Both the position numbers and the translations under genes were made by a program. Shown piece by piece: positions 15,069 to 24,729 of a DNA stretch of 64,000 bases; position 1 is the first letter of the stretch, and each line of letters starts with the position of its first letter. The notes under the pieces were generated by a model. That model was not told where the DNA came from, made no database searches, and saw only the letters and a list, made by a program, of their open reading frames with translations. The stretch is from CAVQUE01 sp046290435. Lineage in GTDB: Bacteria; Actinomycetota; Acidimicrobiia; Acidimicrobiales; UBA8592. The DNA lies in contig JBKAGO010000032.1 of the NCBI GenBank assembly GCA_046290435.1, positions 186,001-250,000 of the forward strand, in the 5' to 3' direction.

Positions 15069-16151
15069 TCAGAGCGTGCCGGACCCGGCGCTGCGAACGG
15101 CCACGCAGCGCACGACCAGCCGGTGGACGAGATCGAGTTTCGCCACCACCGGAGCCGACAGCACGAAGGGGTACAGGTCGTTCTGACCGATCGACCGCGA
15201 CATCGCGTTGAGCGCGAGGGTGAGGCCGAGCCACCGGCGGACCAGATCGTCGGCGCCATCACCGGATCGGTCACCGGGGTCGGGCGCCGGCCACGCACGC
15301 TGACCCGCGGCGTGCGCCGGATCTCCGACGACGAGCCCGAACGCGTCGGCGGTCTCGAGACCGTCGACGATGTGCAGGTAGTGGGCGAAGGTCTCCGCCC
15401 AGTCCTCCCACGGATGCATCGTGGCGTACTGGCTGACGTGGGTGTCGCGCCAGGCTTCGTCGATTCCGTCGCGATAGTGCTGTTCGCGGGCGTCGTCGTA
15501 GGAGATCCGCTCGTCGCCGAACAGTGACCGGAAGGCCTCGGTCTCACCGGTGTCCTGGACCAGGATCGGCCAGTAGTAGTGCCCGATCTCGTGGCGCAGG
15601 TGACCGAGCACCGTCCGGTACGGCTCGCCCAGTTGTTGGCGCACGAACTCTCGGTGCGCGTCGTCGGACTCGGACAGGTCCAAGGTGATGAGCCCGGCCT
15701 CGTGGCCGGTGACCACCGGCCGGCCCCGCGACGACAGCAACTCGAACGCGAGCCCCCGGTCGGGGTCCGATGCGCGGTCGGCGACGGGGAGGCCGATCGA
15801 GTGCAATTGTGCCAGCAGGCGCCGCTTGGCCGTCTCGGCTTCGGCGAAGGCCACCATCGCATCGGACTCGTCGTCGGAGGGTCGCAGCACCGTGAGGCGA
15901 CAACTCCGACAGAGCGGGTCGGGATCGTCGGCCGGCAACAGCCAGTTGCACCGGGCCACGAGCTGGTTGGCGCAGCGGCGGCGCTCGGCGCCGTCCTCGA
16001 CGCCGCGCAGGATGCCGCTGCCCTCGCCGCCTTCGAGGGCGACGATGGCACCCCGGGTCGGGTCGTAGCCGAGCGCGACGCCACAGCTCAGGCATGTCGA
16101 GTTGTCGAAGAACACGAGCTGATCGCAGACGGGACAACGGCCGGGGCGCAC
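15069..16151 (-). CDS. Putative zinc-binding metallopeptidase with N-terminal zinc ribbon
   Basis: A 360-residue predicted zincin. An N-terminal zinc ribbon (Cys6-x2-Cys9 ... Cys20-x2-Cys23, 'CPVCDQ..CLSCG') is followed by a second Cys cluster (Cys60, Cys68, Cys81, Cys84). The catalytic motif is HEIGH at 187-191 (LRHEIGHYYW), with a downstream acidic/Glu segment 'WEDWAETFAHYLH' likely giving the third metal ligand. No signal peptide. As I recall, the mycobacterial counterpart is Rv2568c, which sits beside the same transglutaminase and ATP-grasp/alpha-E genes, so it is a regular partner of this system; the substrate is unknown. GTG 16151 was chosen because the ribbon starts there as in homologues and GGGAG lies 12 nt upstream; the frame is open further upstream. 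Confidence 0.82.
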   Translation of the reverse strand: MRPGRCPVCDQLVFFDNSTCLSCGVALGYDPTRGAIVALEGGEGSGILRGVEDGAERRRCANQLVARCNWLLPADDPDPLCRSCRLTVLRPSDDESDAMVAFAEAETAKRRLLAQLHSIGLPVADRASDPDRGLAFELLSSRGRPVVTGHEAGLITLDLSESDDAHREFVRQQLGEPYRTVLGHLRHEIGHYYWPILVQDTGETEAFRSLFGDERISYDDAREQHYRDGIDEAWRDTHVSQYATMHPWEDWAETFAHYLHIVDGLETADAFGLVVGDPAHAAGQRAWPAPDPGDRSGDGADDLVRRWLGLTLALNAMSRSIGQNDLYPFVLSAPVVAKLDLVHRLVVRCVAVRSAGSGTL

Positions 16152-16240
16152 CGCGCGACGATACTCCCGCCACCGAGCCGGCCACGGGGCGGGCTCCGTC
16201 GTCGACCCGACACCCGGGGCGGCGGCGACGCTGCTCCCGG

Positions 16241-17143
16241 CTATGGCAGCGCCGGGTCCTCCGCGGTGGCAGCCCCGGTCGGAACGACGTCGACGGTGAC
16301 GGTGAGCACGCTCTCGGTGGCCTCGGTGTACACCACACCCTTGAGCGGCGGAACGTCTGCGTAGTCCCGCCCGTGCGCGGTCGTGACATAGGCCGAGCCG
16401 GCCATCTGGTCGTTGGTGGGGTCGATCCCGATCCATCGCCCGTCGGCGAGACCGACGGCCACCCACGCATGGGTGCGATCGACGCCGGTGAGGCGGGGGC
16501 GTCCCGGCGGCGGACGCGTCTCGAGGTATCCGCTGACGTAGCGGCCCGCCAGCCCCACCGAGCGCAGACAACCGAGCAGCACGTGCGCGAAGTCCTGGCA
16601 GACGCCCCGGCGGATCCGCATGACCTCGACCAATGGGGTCTCGACGTCGGTCGCCTCGGGGTCGAACGCGAAATCGTCGTGGATGCGCGTGCAGCACTCC
16701 GAGAGGGCCTCGGCGAGGGGACGCGCCGGCGTGAACGACTGCGCCGCATAGGCCGCGAGCTGCTCCGAGCGCGCCACCAACGGCGAGTCGAGCGCCGCCT
16801 CGACCAACGCCACCGACGGTGACGCCAGCGCGGCGATGGTGTGGGTCTCCCACGGCTGCTCGCCGCCCGCCCCGATCTCGGTCGGACGGTCGGTCGTGTC
16901 GACGACGCTGCGGCTGATGACCTCGAGACGGGTGTGGGGCTCGCGGACCGCGTAGACGAGCGCGTCGTTGCCGAACCAGTCGCGCCGCTCGCGGACGTGG
17001 TCGGCCCCGGGGTCGATCCGCACCGAGCGTCGCAGGCAGCGCTGGCCGTCGCGGTCGCCGGGGAGCTGGCGGACATCGCCGTGGCTGACGACGACCGGTT
17101 CGTCGTAGTCGTAGCGGGTGACGTGGGTGATCTCGAAGATCAC
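16241..17143 (-). CDS. Transglutaminase-like protein (small, bacterial N-terminal type)
   Basis: A 300-residue papain-like transglutaminase. The bacterial transglutaminase N-terminal beta domain spans about 1-80 (FEITHVTRYDYDEPV), and the transglutaminase core follows with the catalytic triad Cys182 (RRGVCQDFAH), His225 (RTHAWVAV) and Asp241 (IGIDPTND). The family includes proteases and amidases as well as cross-linking enzymes. GTG 17143 overlaps the stop of the ATP-grasp/alpha-E gene by 4 nt (GTGA), a sign of translational coupling. The mycobacterial counterparts, from memory, are Rv2569c and Rv2409c. In the predicted system it may hydrolyse or transfer a peptide made by the ATP-grasp ligase; no experiment supports a particular substrate. 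Confidence 0.92.
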   Translation of the reverse strand: MIFEITHVTRYDYDEPVVVSHGDVRQLPGDRDGQRCLRRSVRIDPGADHVRERRDWFGNDALVYAVREPHTRLEVISRSVVDTTDRPTEIGAGGEQPWETHTIAALASPSVALVEAALDSPLVARSEQLAAYAAQSFTPARPLAEALSECCTRIHDDFAFDPEATDVETPLVEVMRIRRGVCQDFAHVLLGCLRSVGLAGRYVSGYLETRPPPGRPRLTGVDRTHAWVAVGLADGRWIGIDPTNDQMAGSAYVTTAHGRDYADVPPLKGVVYTEATESVLTVTVDVVPTGAATAEDPALP

Positions 17144-19752
17144 GACCCCGCCTCCGAGTAGGCGTTGCGCGGCGCAGCGATCTCGGCCGGGGCCCGCAGG
17201 CTCTGCTGGGGCGGGCTCGGCACGAACGCGGCGGCGTCGATGGCGTCTGCGCTGCTGCGCAGCAGTGAACCGAGCGTCGCGCTCAGGGTCACGAGGTCGA
17301 CACGCGCACCGTGCGGGTCGGTCGCGGCCAGGGCGTCGAGATCGACGGCGTCGACGAGCGCCCGCGCCTCGACGATCGCCTGCGCCGCCGTCTCGAGACC
17401 GGCGACGATCGGGCTGCCCTCGTGACCGTGACCGAGGTGCTCGAGATCCTCGAGGATCCGCGGTAGCTGGAAGGCGACCGATCGGGGGTTGGACGCATCG
17501 GTGAGGAGGAGTTCGATGACCGACGCCGTCGCTGCCCTCGACCGGTAGCGACGCCGGTAGGTGATGATGCTCTCGCCTGCGATCAGCACCGACTCCAACA
17601 CCAGGCTCTCGACGGCCGGCGTGCGCTCGGCGGCCAGGGTCGCACCGAGCAGAGCGGTGACCTGGAGCGCCCGTTCGATCCGCCGTCCCGCATCGAGGAG
17701 GTGCCACCCCTGATCCCGCACCATCGACGTGTCGATCAACCCGGCCAGTCCGAGCAGGCCTCCGACGAGATCCGAAGTGAGCCCGACCATCGCCTCGTCG
17801 CGGTCCTGGGTCCGGGGGCCCTCTTCGCTCAGCTGATCGAACGATCGCTGGAGCTCGGCCAGCGCGAGCGACGTGTCGATGGACAGCTGGTCCCGGAGCT
17901 CGTCGATGTTGTCGAACATCGCGATGAGCCCGTGTGCGAGGGTGCCGGGGCGCTGCTCGTCGATGGTCAGCGACCAGAGCTCGTCCTCGGGCATCCGGAT
18001 GCGGTCCCGGGCATCGTCACCGACGAAACCCGGATACGTGCCGGTGACCCGTGTCGTGGCCTCGAGCAGGGCGTGCAACGCGGCCGGTCCCGGTCCGGGG
18101 ATGGCGTTGTCGAATTCGTCGCGGCGATCGATGACCACCCGCAACAGCCGGGCGCTGGCCTCGACGCGCTCGCCGTAGCGACCGAGCCAGAAGAAGTTGG
18201 CCGCAGCCCGCGCCGCCAGCGTCTCGCGGGAGGCGACCACCGGCTGGGCGGGATCGACCAGCCAGAACTCCTCGATGTTCTCGGCCTCGTCGGCGAGCAC
18301 CCACGTGTCCTTGGCGATCGCGCCGGTGCGCCCGGCGATCGGTGCCAGCGGATCGCCGCCGCCGGCTCTGGCCAGGCCACCAGCCATGACCACGTAGCCG
18401 TCGGTGCCGGCGACGGCGAAGCTGCGTAACACCGTCGGCCGGGGTTCGAGGCCCGCATCGGTCAGGACCGGGGTGCTCGACGGTTCGATCCACTCCTGGC
18501 CCACCCACTGCTCGGGCCGGTGCTCGATGCGACGTCGGAGCCGTTCGATGGCAGCGGTGTCGAGCCGCCGGGTGTCGACCGAATGGGCCGCGCCGAGACG
18601 CGACAACGGACGGACGATGATCCGGCCCAGCCTGCCGACCACCTGGCGCAGCCCTGCCGGTTCGCCGCACCACCAGGTCGGCGGAGAAGCCAGGGCGAGC
18701 TCCTCGCCGAGCACGTGGCGACACAGCGCCGGCAGATACCCCGCCAGGCCCGCGTTCTCGAGGACCCCGGCGCCGAGGCTGTTGACGACCGTGACGTGCC
18801 CGGCGCGGCAGGCGTCGACGAGGCCCGCGACCCCGAGCGTCGAATCGGGCCGCAGTTCCAACGGGTCGCAGAACTCGGCGTCCACCCGACGCAGGACGAC
18901 GTGGACGGGAGCGATGTCGTCGACGGTCCGCAGCCACAGCCGCCCACCGCGGACCTCGAGGTCCGCGCCCTGGACGAGCGGCAGTCCGAGCAGCGCCGCG
19001 ACCGACGCGTGCTCGAAGGCGGTCTCGGAGCGCGACCCGGGCGTCAACACCACGATGGTGGGGTCCTCGACACCGACCGGTGCGGCGCGACGCAGGGCGC
19101 TGCGCAGCGCCCGCACGTAGGGGGCGAGACGGGCGACGTCGGTTTCGCGGTGCACGACCGGGAACACGCGGGTCATGACCCGGCGGTTCTCGAGCGCGTA
19201 GGCGGCTCCCGAGGGTGCCTGGGTGCGATGGCTCAGCGCAACCCAGGAGCCGTCGGGTCCGCGCGCCAGGTCGACGGCCAGGCTGACGAGCTCGGCCTGG
19301 CCGGGCGTGACGATCCCGTCGCACACGCGGCTGAACTGCGGGTCGCTCAGCAGCATGGCCGCCGGCACGATCCCGGCGGTCAGGAGCCGACGCTCGCCGT
19401 AGAGGTCGCGTCCGATCGCATCCAGCAGCGCCGCACGCTGCGCGACGCCTGTCTCGATGTGGCGCCATTCGGGTGCGGGCAGCACCAGCGGCACGGGATC
19501 GACCACCCACGGCCGTGGGATGCGTCGGCCGGGATCTCGCGAGAGGTTGTAGGTGACGCCGTCGCGCTCGAGGAGGCGCTCGATCTCGGCTCGCCGTCGC
19601 TGCAGCTCGTCCATCCCGAAACGGGCGTACGCCGCGGCGAGACCATCCCAGTGCAGTGCCCCGCTGCGGGCGGCGTGGGCGAGCTCGTCGTGTCCGGTGA
19701 CGCTACGGCGATAGGCGTGCAGCGGCTCCGCGACGTCGATGGCACTCGTCAT
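17140..19752 (-). CDS. Fusion protein: circularly permuted ATP-grasp (DUF404/DUF407) plus alpha-E domain (DUF403)
   Basis: An 870-residue fusion. Residues about 1-510 form a circularly permuted type 2 ATP-grasp domain, expected to be an ATP-dependent carboxylate-amine ligase: it has VTYNLSRD, the IVVLTPGSRSE segment, the NSLGAGVLENAGL loop, and a 'GWVLADEAENIEEFW'-type C-terminal end of the core. Residues about 530-850 form the alpha-E domain (ANFFWLGRYGERVEASARLLRVV, helical throughout). Family knowledge: comparative genomics (Iyer, Aravind and colleagues) proposed that these ligases with alpha-E and transglutaminase partners make or attach a peptide-like product; this is not proven. The closest known arrangement, from memory, is Rv2567. 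It overlaps the preceding transglutaminase stop by 4 nt (ATGA) and the following one by 4 nt (GTGA), so three genes are translationally coupled. Confidence 0.9.
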   Translation of the reverse strand: MTSAIDVAEPLHAYRRSVTGHDELAHAARSGALHWDGLAAAYARFGMDELQRRRAEIERLLERDGVTYNLSRDPGRRIPRPWVVDPVPLVLPAPEWRHIETGVAQRAALLDAIGRDLYGERRLLTAGIVPAAMLLSDPQFSRVCDGIVTPGQAELVSLAVDLARGPDGSWVALSHRTQAPSGAAYALENRRVMTRVFPVVHRETDVARLAPYVRALRSALRRAAPVGVEDPTIVVLTPGSRSETAFEHASVAALLGLPLVQGADLEVRGGRLWLRTVDDIAPVHVVLRRVDAEFCDPLELRPDSTLGVAGLVDACRAGHVTVVNSLGAGVLENAGLAGYLPALCRHVLGEELALASPPTWWCGEPAGLRQVVGRLGRIIVRPLSRLGAAHSVDTRRLDTAAIERLRRRIEHRPEQWVGQEWIEPSSTPVLTDAGLEPRPTVLRSFAVAGTDGYVVMAGGLARAGGGDPLAPIAGRTGAIAKDTWVLADEAENIEEFWLVDPAQPVVASRETLAARAAANFFWLGRYGERVEASARLLRVVIDRRDEFDNAIPGPGPAALHALLEATTRVTGTYPGFVGDDARDRIRMPEDELWSLTIDEQRPGTLAHGLIAMFDNIDELRDQLSIDTSLALAELQRSFDQLSEEGPRTQDRDEAMVGLTSDLVGGLLGLAGLIDTSMVRDQGWHLLDAGRRIERALQVTALLGATLAAERTPAVESLVLESVLIAGESIITYRRRYRSRAATASVIELLLTDASNPRSVAFQLPRILEDLEHLGHGHEGSPIVAGLETAAQAIVEARALVDAVDLDALAATDPHGARVDLVTLSATLGSLLRSSADAIDAAAFVPSPPQQSLRAPAEIAAPRNAYSEAGS

Positions 19753-22700
19753 GAGGGTCCGGTGTCTGCGTGACGTCGCAGGTCGAGCGTGCGCGGGTAC
19801 TCCGAGGTCGTCGCAGCGGCGAGGGCGTCGAGCTCGGCGATGTCGACCGCTCCCGGCGTGTGCCCGTGACCGAAGAAGCGGCTGGCACGGCGGGCCTCGG
19901 CCTCTGCGGCGTTGACGGGGAACGTGTCGTAGGCCCGACCGCCGGGGTGGCGGACCCGATGCGTGCAGCCTCCGACCGATCGCCCACTCCAGCGGTCGAT
20001 CAGGTCGAACACCAGCGGATCCTGGACGCCGATGGTGGGGTGCAGCGCCGACCAGGGCGCCCACGCCTTGTAGCGGACCCCGGCGACACCGGTTCCCGAA
20101 ACGCTGGTGGGCTGGAGCGGCACGGGCACACCATTGCACGTCACGATGTGACGCGACTCGTTGTAGCCCTCGACGAGCACCTGCAGCCGTTCGACCGACG
20201 AGTCGACGTAGCGGGCGGTACCGCCAGCGCTGGCCTCTTCGCCGAGCACGTGCCAGGGCTCGATCGCCGAGCGCAGCTCCACCCGGACGTCGTTGCGCTC
20301 GATCTCGCCGATCAGGGGGAACCGGAACTCGAGAAATGGTTCCATCCACGACACGTCGATGTCGAGATCGTGCGCCACCAGGTCGTCGACGACGTCGGCG
20401 ATGTCGGCCCGGACGTACCAGGGCAGCAGGAACCGGTCGTAGAGGTCTGTGCCCCAGCGCACCAGCCTGCCCCGGTAGGGCGCGTCCCAGAAGCGAGCCA
20501 CGAGCGCCCGGACCAGCAGCGCCTGCACCAGCGCCATCTGGGGGTGCGGTGGCATCTCGAATGCCCGCAGCTCGACGATGCCGAGGCGGCCCCGTTCGCT
20601 GTCGGGGCTGTAGAGCTTGTCGATGCAGAACTCGGAGCGATGGGTGTTGCCGGTGAGGTCGACGAGCAGGTGGCGCAGCAGCCGGTCGACCATCCACGGC
20701 GCGGGTTCGTCGCCGAGACGGTCGAGCTCGGCGAATGCGATCTCGAGCTCGACGAGGGTGTCGAGGCGCCCCTCGTCGACCCGGGGGGCCTGGCTGGTGG
20801 GCCCCACGAAGCGCCCCGAGAACAGGTACGACAACGAGGGGTGATGCTGCCAGTAGGTGATCATGCTGCGCAGCAGGTCTGGCCGGCGCAACAGCGGGCT
20901 GTCCGCCGGCGTCGCGCCCCCGAGGGTGACGTGGTTGCCGCCGCCGGTGCCGGTGTGGGAACCGTCGAGGTCGAACTTCTCGGTGCCCAACCGGCAGCTA
21001 CGGGCCTCGGCGTGCACAGCCTCGGTGGTCGCGACCAGCTCATCCCAGGACGAGGACGGGTGGACGTTGACCTCGATGACCCCGGGGTCCGGGGTGACGA
21101 CCAGCGTCGGCAGGCGGTGATCGCGCGGCGGCGGATAGCCCTCGACAACCACCGGGACCGCCGCTGCTGCCGCGGCGGCCTCGACCGCGGCGACGAGTTC
21201 GACGGCGTGCTCGGCGTGCTCGGTGGGCGGCAGGAACACCCGCACGTGGCCGTCCCGTACCTGGACGCAGATCGCCGTCGGCGGAGTCTCGTGACGGTCG
21301 ACGACGACCGCTGCGCCGGGGCCTCCGATCGGCGCCGGCAATGGGCCCCGGGGAGCGAACGTCGACGGCGGAGGCGAAAGCGGCGCCGCGGACCATGTCA
21401 GCGAGTCCAGCGGCAGACGGAGTCCGACCGGCGAGTCGCCGGGTATCAGGTAGAGGCGGCCCCGACGCAGGTGCCACCGGGTGGTCTGCCAGCCGTCGCC
21501 CCGCGGCGTCGGATGCAACGGGAACACATGACCGACCGGTGCGGCCAGCGGACCCTGGAGGCGTTCCAGGAGCGCTCGGCGCCGATCCCGGTCGTCGAGG
21601 CCGGCTGCCTCGTCGTCGGCGACGTCGACCGCGGGCGGGTCGCCGAGGGGCAGCCTTGCTTCGCTCCAGACGGCGTCGATGGGGTCTTCGTAGGCATCGA
21701 CGAGGTCGTCGGGGCTGCGCCCGAACTGCTCGGCGATGGCGACGGCGAGGCGTCGTGCGGCGTCCGCGGTGGCCGAACCGGGCTGGGTCGGATCGGCGAG
21801 GAGGTCGGGGTCGCGCCACATCGGCAGGCCGTCGGTCCGCCAGACGACACCGATCTGCCAGCGTGGCAACGGCTCACCCGGGTACCACTTGCCCTGGCCG
21901 TACTGGACGAGTCCGCCGGGGGCGAACCGTTCGCGTAGGCGCCAGGCCAGTTCGTGGGCGAGCGTCCGCTTGGCCGGCCCGTCGGCGGCGGTGTTCCACT
22001 CTTCGCCCTCCATGTCGTCGATCGACACGAAGGTGGGCTCGCCGCCGATGGTCAGCCGGACATCACCGGCGTCCAGGCGGGCATCGACGACCGAGCCGAG
22101 GCGCTCGATCCGCTGCCATTGTTCCGGGGTGTACGGCAGCGTGACCCGTGCGTCCTCGCGCACGCGGTGCACGATGTTGGCGAACTCGAAGGTGACCTCG
22201 GTCGGCGCCGTGGATCCGGTGATGGCGGCCGCGCTCTCGGGGTGGGGCGCGCACGCCAACGGGATGTGCCCCTCCCCCGCCAGCAGGCCAGATGTCGGGT
22301 CGAGGCCGATCCAGCCGGCGCCCGGGACGTAGACCTCGGCCCAGGCGTGGAGGTCGGTGAAGTCCGCCGCCGGGCCGTCGGGGCCGTCGAGCGCGGGCTG
22401 GTCGGCGCGCAACTGCACCAGATAGCCCGACACGAACCGTGCAGCCAGACCCATCCGCCGGAACGCCTCGACCAGCAGCCACGTGCTGTCGCGGCACGAG
22501 CCGATCCCCCGGCCGAGGGTCTCGTCGGGCCGCTGCACGCCGGGCTCCATGCGGATCGAGTACGCCACATCGGCCGCCAGCCGTCGATTGACCTCGACGA
22601 GGAAGTCGACGGTGCCCATCGCATCGGAGCCGGCACCGGCGACCTCGGCGACGATCCGGCGGCTCCAGTCGTCGAGCAACGATTCGCCGGTGGTGGCCGC

Positions 22701-23057
22701 GCGCCGGTACGGCTCGAGGTCCGACGCCAGCCGCCCGGCGTAGGCGAAGGGGTAGGTCCGGGCGTCGTCGTCGACGAAGAAGTCGAAGGGGTTGACCACC
22801 GTCAGGTCCGCCACGAGGTCGACGGTGACCTCGAGATGGTCCGCCGGTTCGGTGAACACGAGGCGGGCCATGAAGTTGCCGAACGGGTCCTGTTGCCAGT
22901 TGAGGAAGTGCGCGCTGGGCGACACGACGAGGCTGTAGGCCAGGATCGGGGTGCGACAGTGCGGTGCGGGTCGCAGGCGGAGCACGTGCGGGTGGATCTC
23001 CACCGCGCGAGCGAACCGGTAGCTCGTGCGGTGTTCGATTCCGACGTGGATGCCCAT
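19749..23057 (-). CDS. Large transglutaminase / DUF2126 protein
   Basis: A 1102-residue protein. The N-terminal bacterial transglutaminase beta domain (about 1-85) leads into the transglutaminase core with Cys188 (GIGSCRDSTWL), His237 (DLHAWAEVY) and Asp253 (IGLDPTSG). The remainder (about 300-1100) is the DUF2126 region (IGGEPTFVSIDD, RTLAHELAWRLRERFAPGG, and 'HTGTGGGNHVTLGG'), itself reminiscent of amidoligase or glutamine-synthetase-like folds. The mycobacterial equivalent, from memory, is Rv2566. ATG 23057 has AGGAG 7 nt upstream, clearly better than the ATG 90 nt further up. It is the first gene of a four- or five-gene operon running to about 15 kb. A cytoplasmic location is inferred from the lack of a signal peptide. 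Confidence 0.92.
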   Translation of the reverse strand: MGIHVGIEHRTSYRFARAVEIHPHVLRLRPAPHCRTPILAYSLVVSPSAHFLNWQQDPFGNFMARLVFTEPADHLEVTVDLVADLTVVNPFDFFVDDDARTYPFAYAGRLASDLEPYRRAATTGESLLDDWSRRIVAEVAGAGSDAMGTVDFLVEVNRRLAADVAYSIRMEPGVQRPDETLGRGIGSCRDSTWLLVEAFRRMGLAARFVSGYLVQLRADQPALDGPDGPAADFTDLHAWAEVYVPGAGWIGLDPTSGLLAGEGHIPLACAPHPESAAAITGSTAPTEVTFEFANIVHRVREDARVTLPYTPEQWQRIERLGSVVDARLDAGDVRLTIGGEPTFVSIDDMEGEEWNTAADGPAKRTLAHELAWRLRERFAPGGLVQYGQGKWYPGEPLPRWQIGVVWRTDGLPMWRDPDLLADPTQPGSATADAARRLAVAIAEQFGRSPDDLVDAYEDPIDAVWSEARLPLGDPPAVDVADDEAAGLDDRDRRRALLERLQGPLAAPVGHVFPLHPTPRGDGWQTTRWHLRRGRLYLIPGDSPVGLRLPLDSLTWSAAPLSPPPSTFAPRGPLPAPIGGPGAAVVVDRHETPPTAICVQVRDGHVRVFLPPTEHAEHAVELVAAVEAAAAAAAVPVVVEGYPPPRDHRLPTLVVTPDPGVIEVNVHPSSSWDELVATTEAVHAEARSCRLGTEKFDLDGSHTGTGGGNHVTLGGATPADSPLLRRPDLLRSMITYWQHHPSLSYLFSGRFVGPTSQAPRVDEGRLDTLVELEIAFAELDRLGDEPAPWMVDRLLRHLLVDLTGNTHRSEFCIDKLYSPDSERGRLGIVELRAFEMPPHPQMALVQALLVRALVARFWDAPYRGRLVRWGTDLYDRFLLPWYVRADIADVVDDLVAHDLDIDVSWMEPFLEFRFPLIGEIERNDVRVELRSAIEPWHVLGEEASAGGTARYVDSSVERLQVLVEGYNESRHIVTCNGVPVPLQPTSVSGTGVAGVRYKAWAPWSALHPTIGVQDPLVFDLIDRWSGRSVGGCTHRVRHPGGRAYDTFPVNAAEAEARRASRFFGHGHTPGAVDIAELDALAAATTSEYPRTLDLRRHADTGPS

Positions 23058-23204
23058 CGCTGTGCTCCTGGGGTCGACGATGGCCGCAGCGTAGGGCCCT
23101 CCCGCAACGGTCGGCGATGACGCTCCGGGGCCCACCGGCGAGTTCATCGAGGCGTAACACCGCCGGAACCGACGCTGCGACTTCGCCCCCTAGACAGATC
23201 GGCG

Positions 23205-24677
23205 ATGGGATGGGCCTCGGTCTACGCCGAGAAACTCGGCACGAGCTTCGACGAGATGGTCACCGCCGACGGCGACGCCCGCGAGGGCGCTGCCGACGTG
23301 TTGGACCGCCTCGAGGCCATCGGCGCCGACCTCTGGGAGCGCCAACGGGCGGCCGAGACGGCCATCCGCTCGATGGGCGTGACCTTCACCCTCTACTCGA
23401 GCGAGGGGAACATCGACCGCAGCTGGCCGGTCGACGTGATCCCGCGCATCATCACCCTCGACGAGTGGTCCCGAGTCAGCGCCGGGCTCGTACAGCGCCT
23501 GACCGCCCTGAACGCGTTCATCGACGACCTCTACCACGACCAACGGGTCATCGCCGACGGCATCGTCCCGCTCGAACTGCTCGCCGACTCCCCCAACTAC
23601 CGGGCGGCCTGCCTCGGAGCGACCGTACGCGGCGGGGTCTGGGCCCACATCAGCGGCAGCGATCTCGTGCGCGACGGTGCGGGCCGCTTCCACGTGCTGG
23701 AGGACAACCTGCGGATCCCGTCGGGCGTTTCCTACATGCTCGAGAACCGTCAGGTGTCGAAGCGGGTCTTCGCCGACCTGTTCCGCGACCTCGACATCCT
23801 GCCCGTCGACGGCTACACCCAGCAGCTGCGCCGCCATCTCGAGGCACTGTCGCCGCGACCGGGCGACGAGCCGGTCGTGGTGGTGCTCACCCCGGGGGTG
23901 TACAACTCCGCCTACTACGAGCACGTCCTGCTCGCGGCCAGGATGGGCGCGCACCTCGTGGAGGGTTCGGATCTGGTCGTGGAGGACGAGGCCGTGCACA
24001 TGCGCACCGTCACCGGCCTCGTGCGCGTCGATGTCATCTACCGCCGTGTCGACGACCTCTTCCTCGACCCGGAGGTGTTCCTCGAGGACTCCGCACTGGG
24101 GGTTCCGGGCCTCATGCGGGCCTGGCGCTCGGGCAACGTCGCCATCGCGAACGCTCCCGGCGCCGGCGTCGCCGACGACAAGGTCGTCTACTCCTATGTG
24201 CCCGATCTGATCCGCTACTACCTGGGTGAGGATCCGCTGGTCCCCAACGTCGAGACCTGGCGCTGCGTCGAACCGGCGCACCGTTCCCACGTGCTGGCGA
24301 ACCTGGCCGACCTCGTCGTCAAGCCCGCGAACGAAGCCGGCGGCAAGGGCGTGGTGATCGGCCCGCACGCGTCGGCGGCCGAACTCGACGCCGTCCGACG
24401 CGAGATCGAACACGACCCCCGCAACTGGATCGCGCAACCCACCCTCGACCTGTCGACGGCGCCGACCATCTGCAACGAGACCATCGCGCCGCGCCACCTC
24501 GACCTGCGGCCATTCATCTTGTCGGGCGACGAGCCCTACGTCAGCGTGGGTGGCCTGACCAGGGTCGCGCTCCAGGAGGGCTCGCTGATCGTCAACAGCT
24601 CCCAGGGCGGCGGGAGCAAGGACACCTGGATCGTCGACCACCACACCCGACCGAACCCCGAGATCGTTCTCGACTGA
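23205..24677 (+). CDS. Circularly permuted type 2 ATP-grasp protein (DUF404/DUF407), stand-alone
   Basis: A 490-residue stand-alone ATP-grasp ligase-like protein, homologous to the N-terminal part of the fusion encoded on the other strand. Recognisable segments: TLYSSEGNIDRSWPVDVIPRI, the ATP-binding block LEDNLRIPSGVSYMLENR, VVVLTPGVYNSAYYEHVLLA, NAPGAGVADDKVVYSYVPDL, the lysine-containing LVVKPANEAGGKGVVIGP, and SQGGGSKDTWIVD at the C-terminus. The mycobacterial homologue, from memory, is Rv2411c, paired with an alpha-E protein as here. ATG 23205 has no Shine-Dalgarno; a TAGACA element 8 nt before it suggests a leaderless start, from a 147-nt intergenic region shared with the divergent transglutaminase operon. 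The alpha-E gene follows 52 nt downstream. Confidence 0.92.
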   Translation: MGWASVYAEKLGTSFDEMVTADGDAREGAADVLDRLEAIGADLWERQRAAETAIRSMGVTFTLYSSEGNIDRSWPVDVIPRIITLDEWSRVSAGLVQRLTALNAFIDDLYHDQRVIADGIVPLELLADSPNYRAACLGATVRGGVWAHISGSDLVRDGAGRFHVLEDNLRIPSGVSYMLENRQVSKRVFADLFRDLDILPVDGYTQQLRRHLEALSPRPGDEPVVVVLTPGVYNSAYYEHVLLAARMGAHLVEGSDLVVEDEAVHMRTVTGLVRVDVIYRRVDDLFLDPEVFLEDSALGVPGLMRAWRSGNVAIANAPGAGVADDKVVYSYVPDLIRYYLGEDPLVPNVETWRCVEPAHRSHVLANLADLVVKPANEAGGKGVVIGPHASAAELDAVRREIEHDPRNWIAQPTLDLSTAPTICNETIAPRHLDLRPFILSGDEPYVSVGGLTRVALQEGSLIVNSSQGGGSKDTWIVDHHTRPNPEIVLD

Positions 24678-24729
24678 ACCTGCACCGAGACCAGAGCTGC
24701 ATCTGCACCGAACCTGCGAGGAGACCAAC

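Noticed and set aside
14612..16084. Minus-strand open frame of 490 codons covering the DsbA-like fragment and the metallopeptidase region
   Set aside because: Only the last part (14612-15007) matches a family; the rest is the out-of-frame shadow of the zinc peptidase gene.
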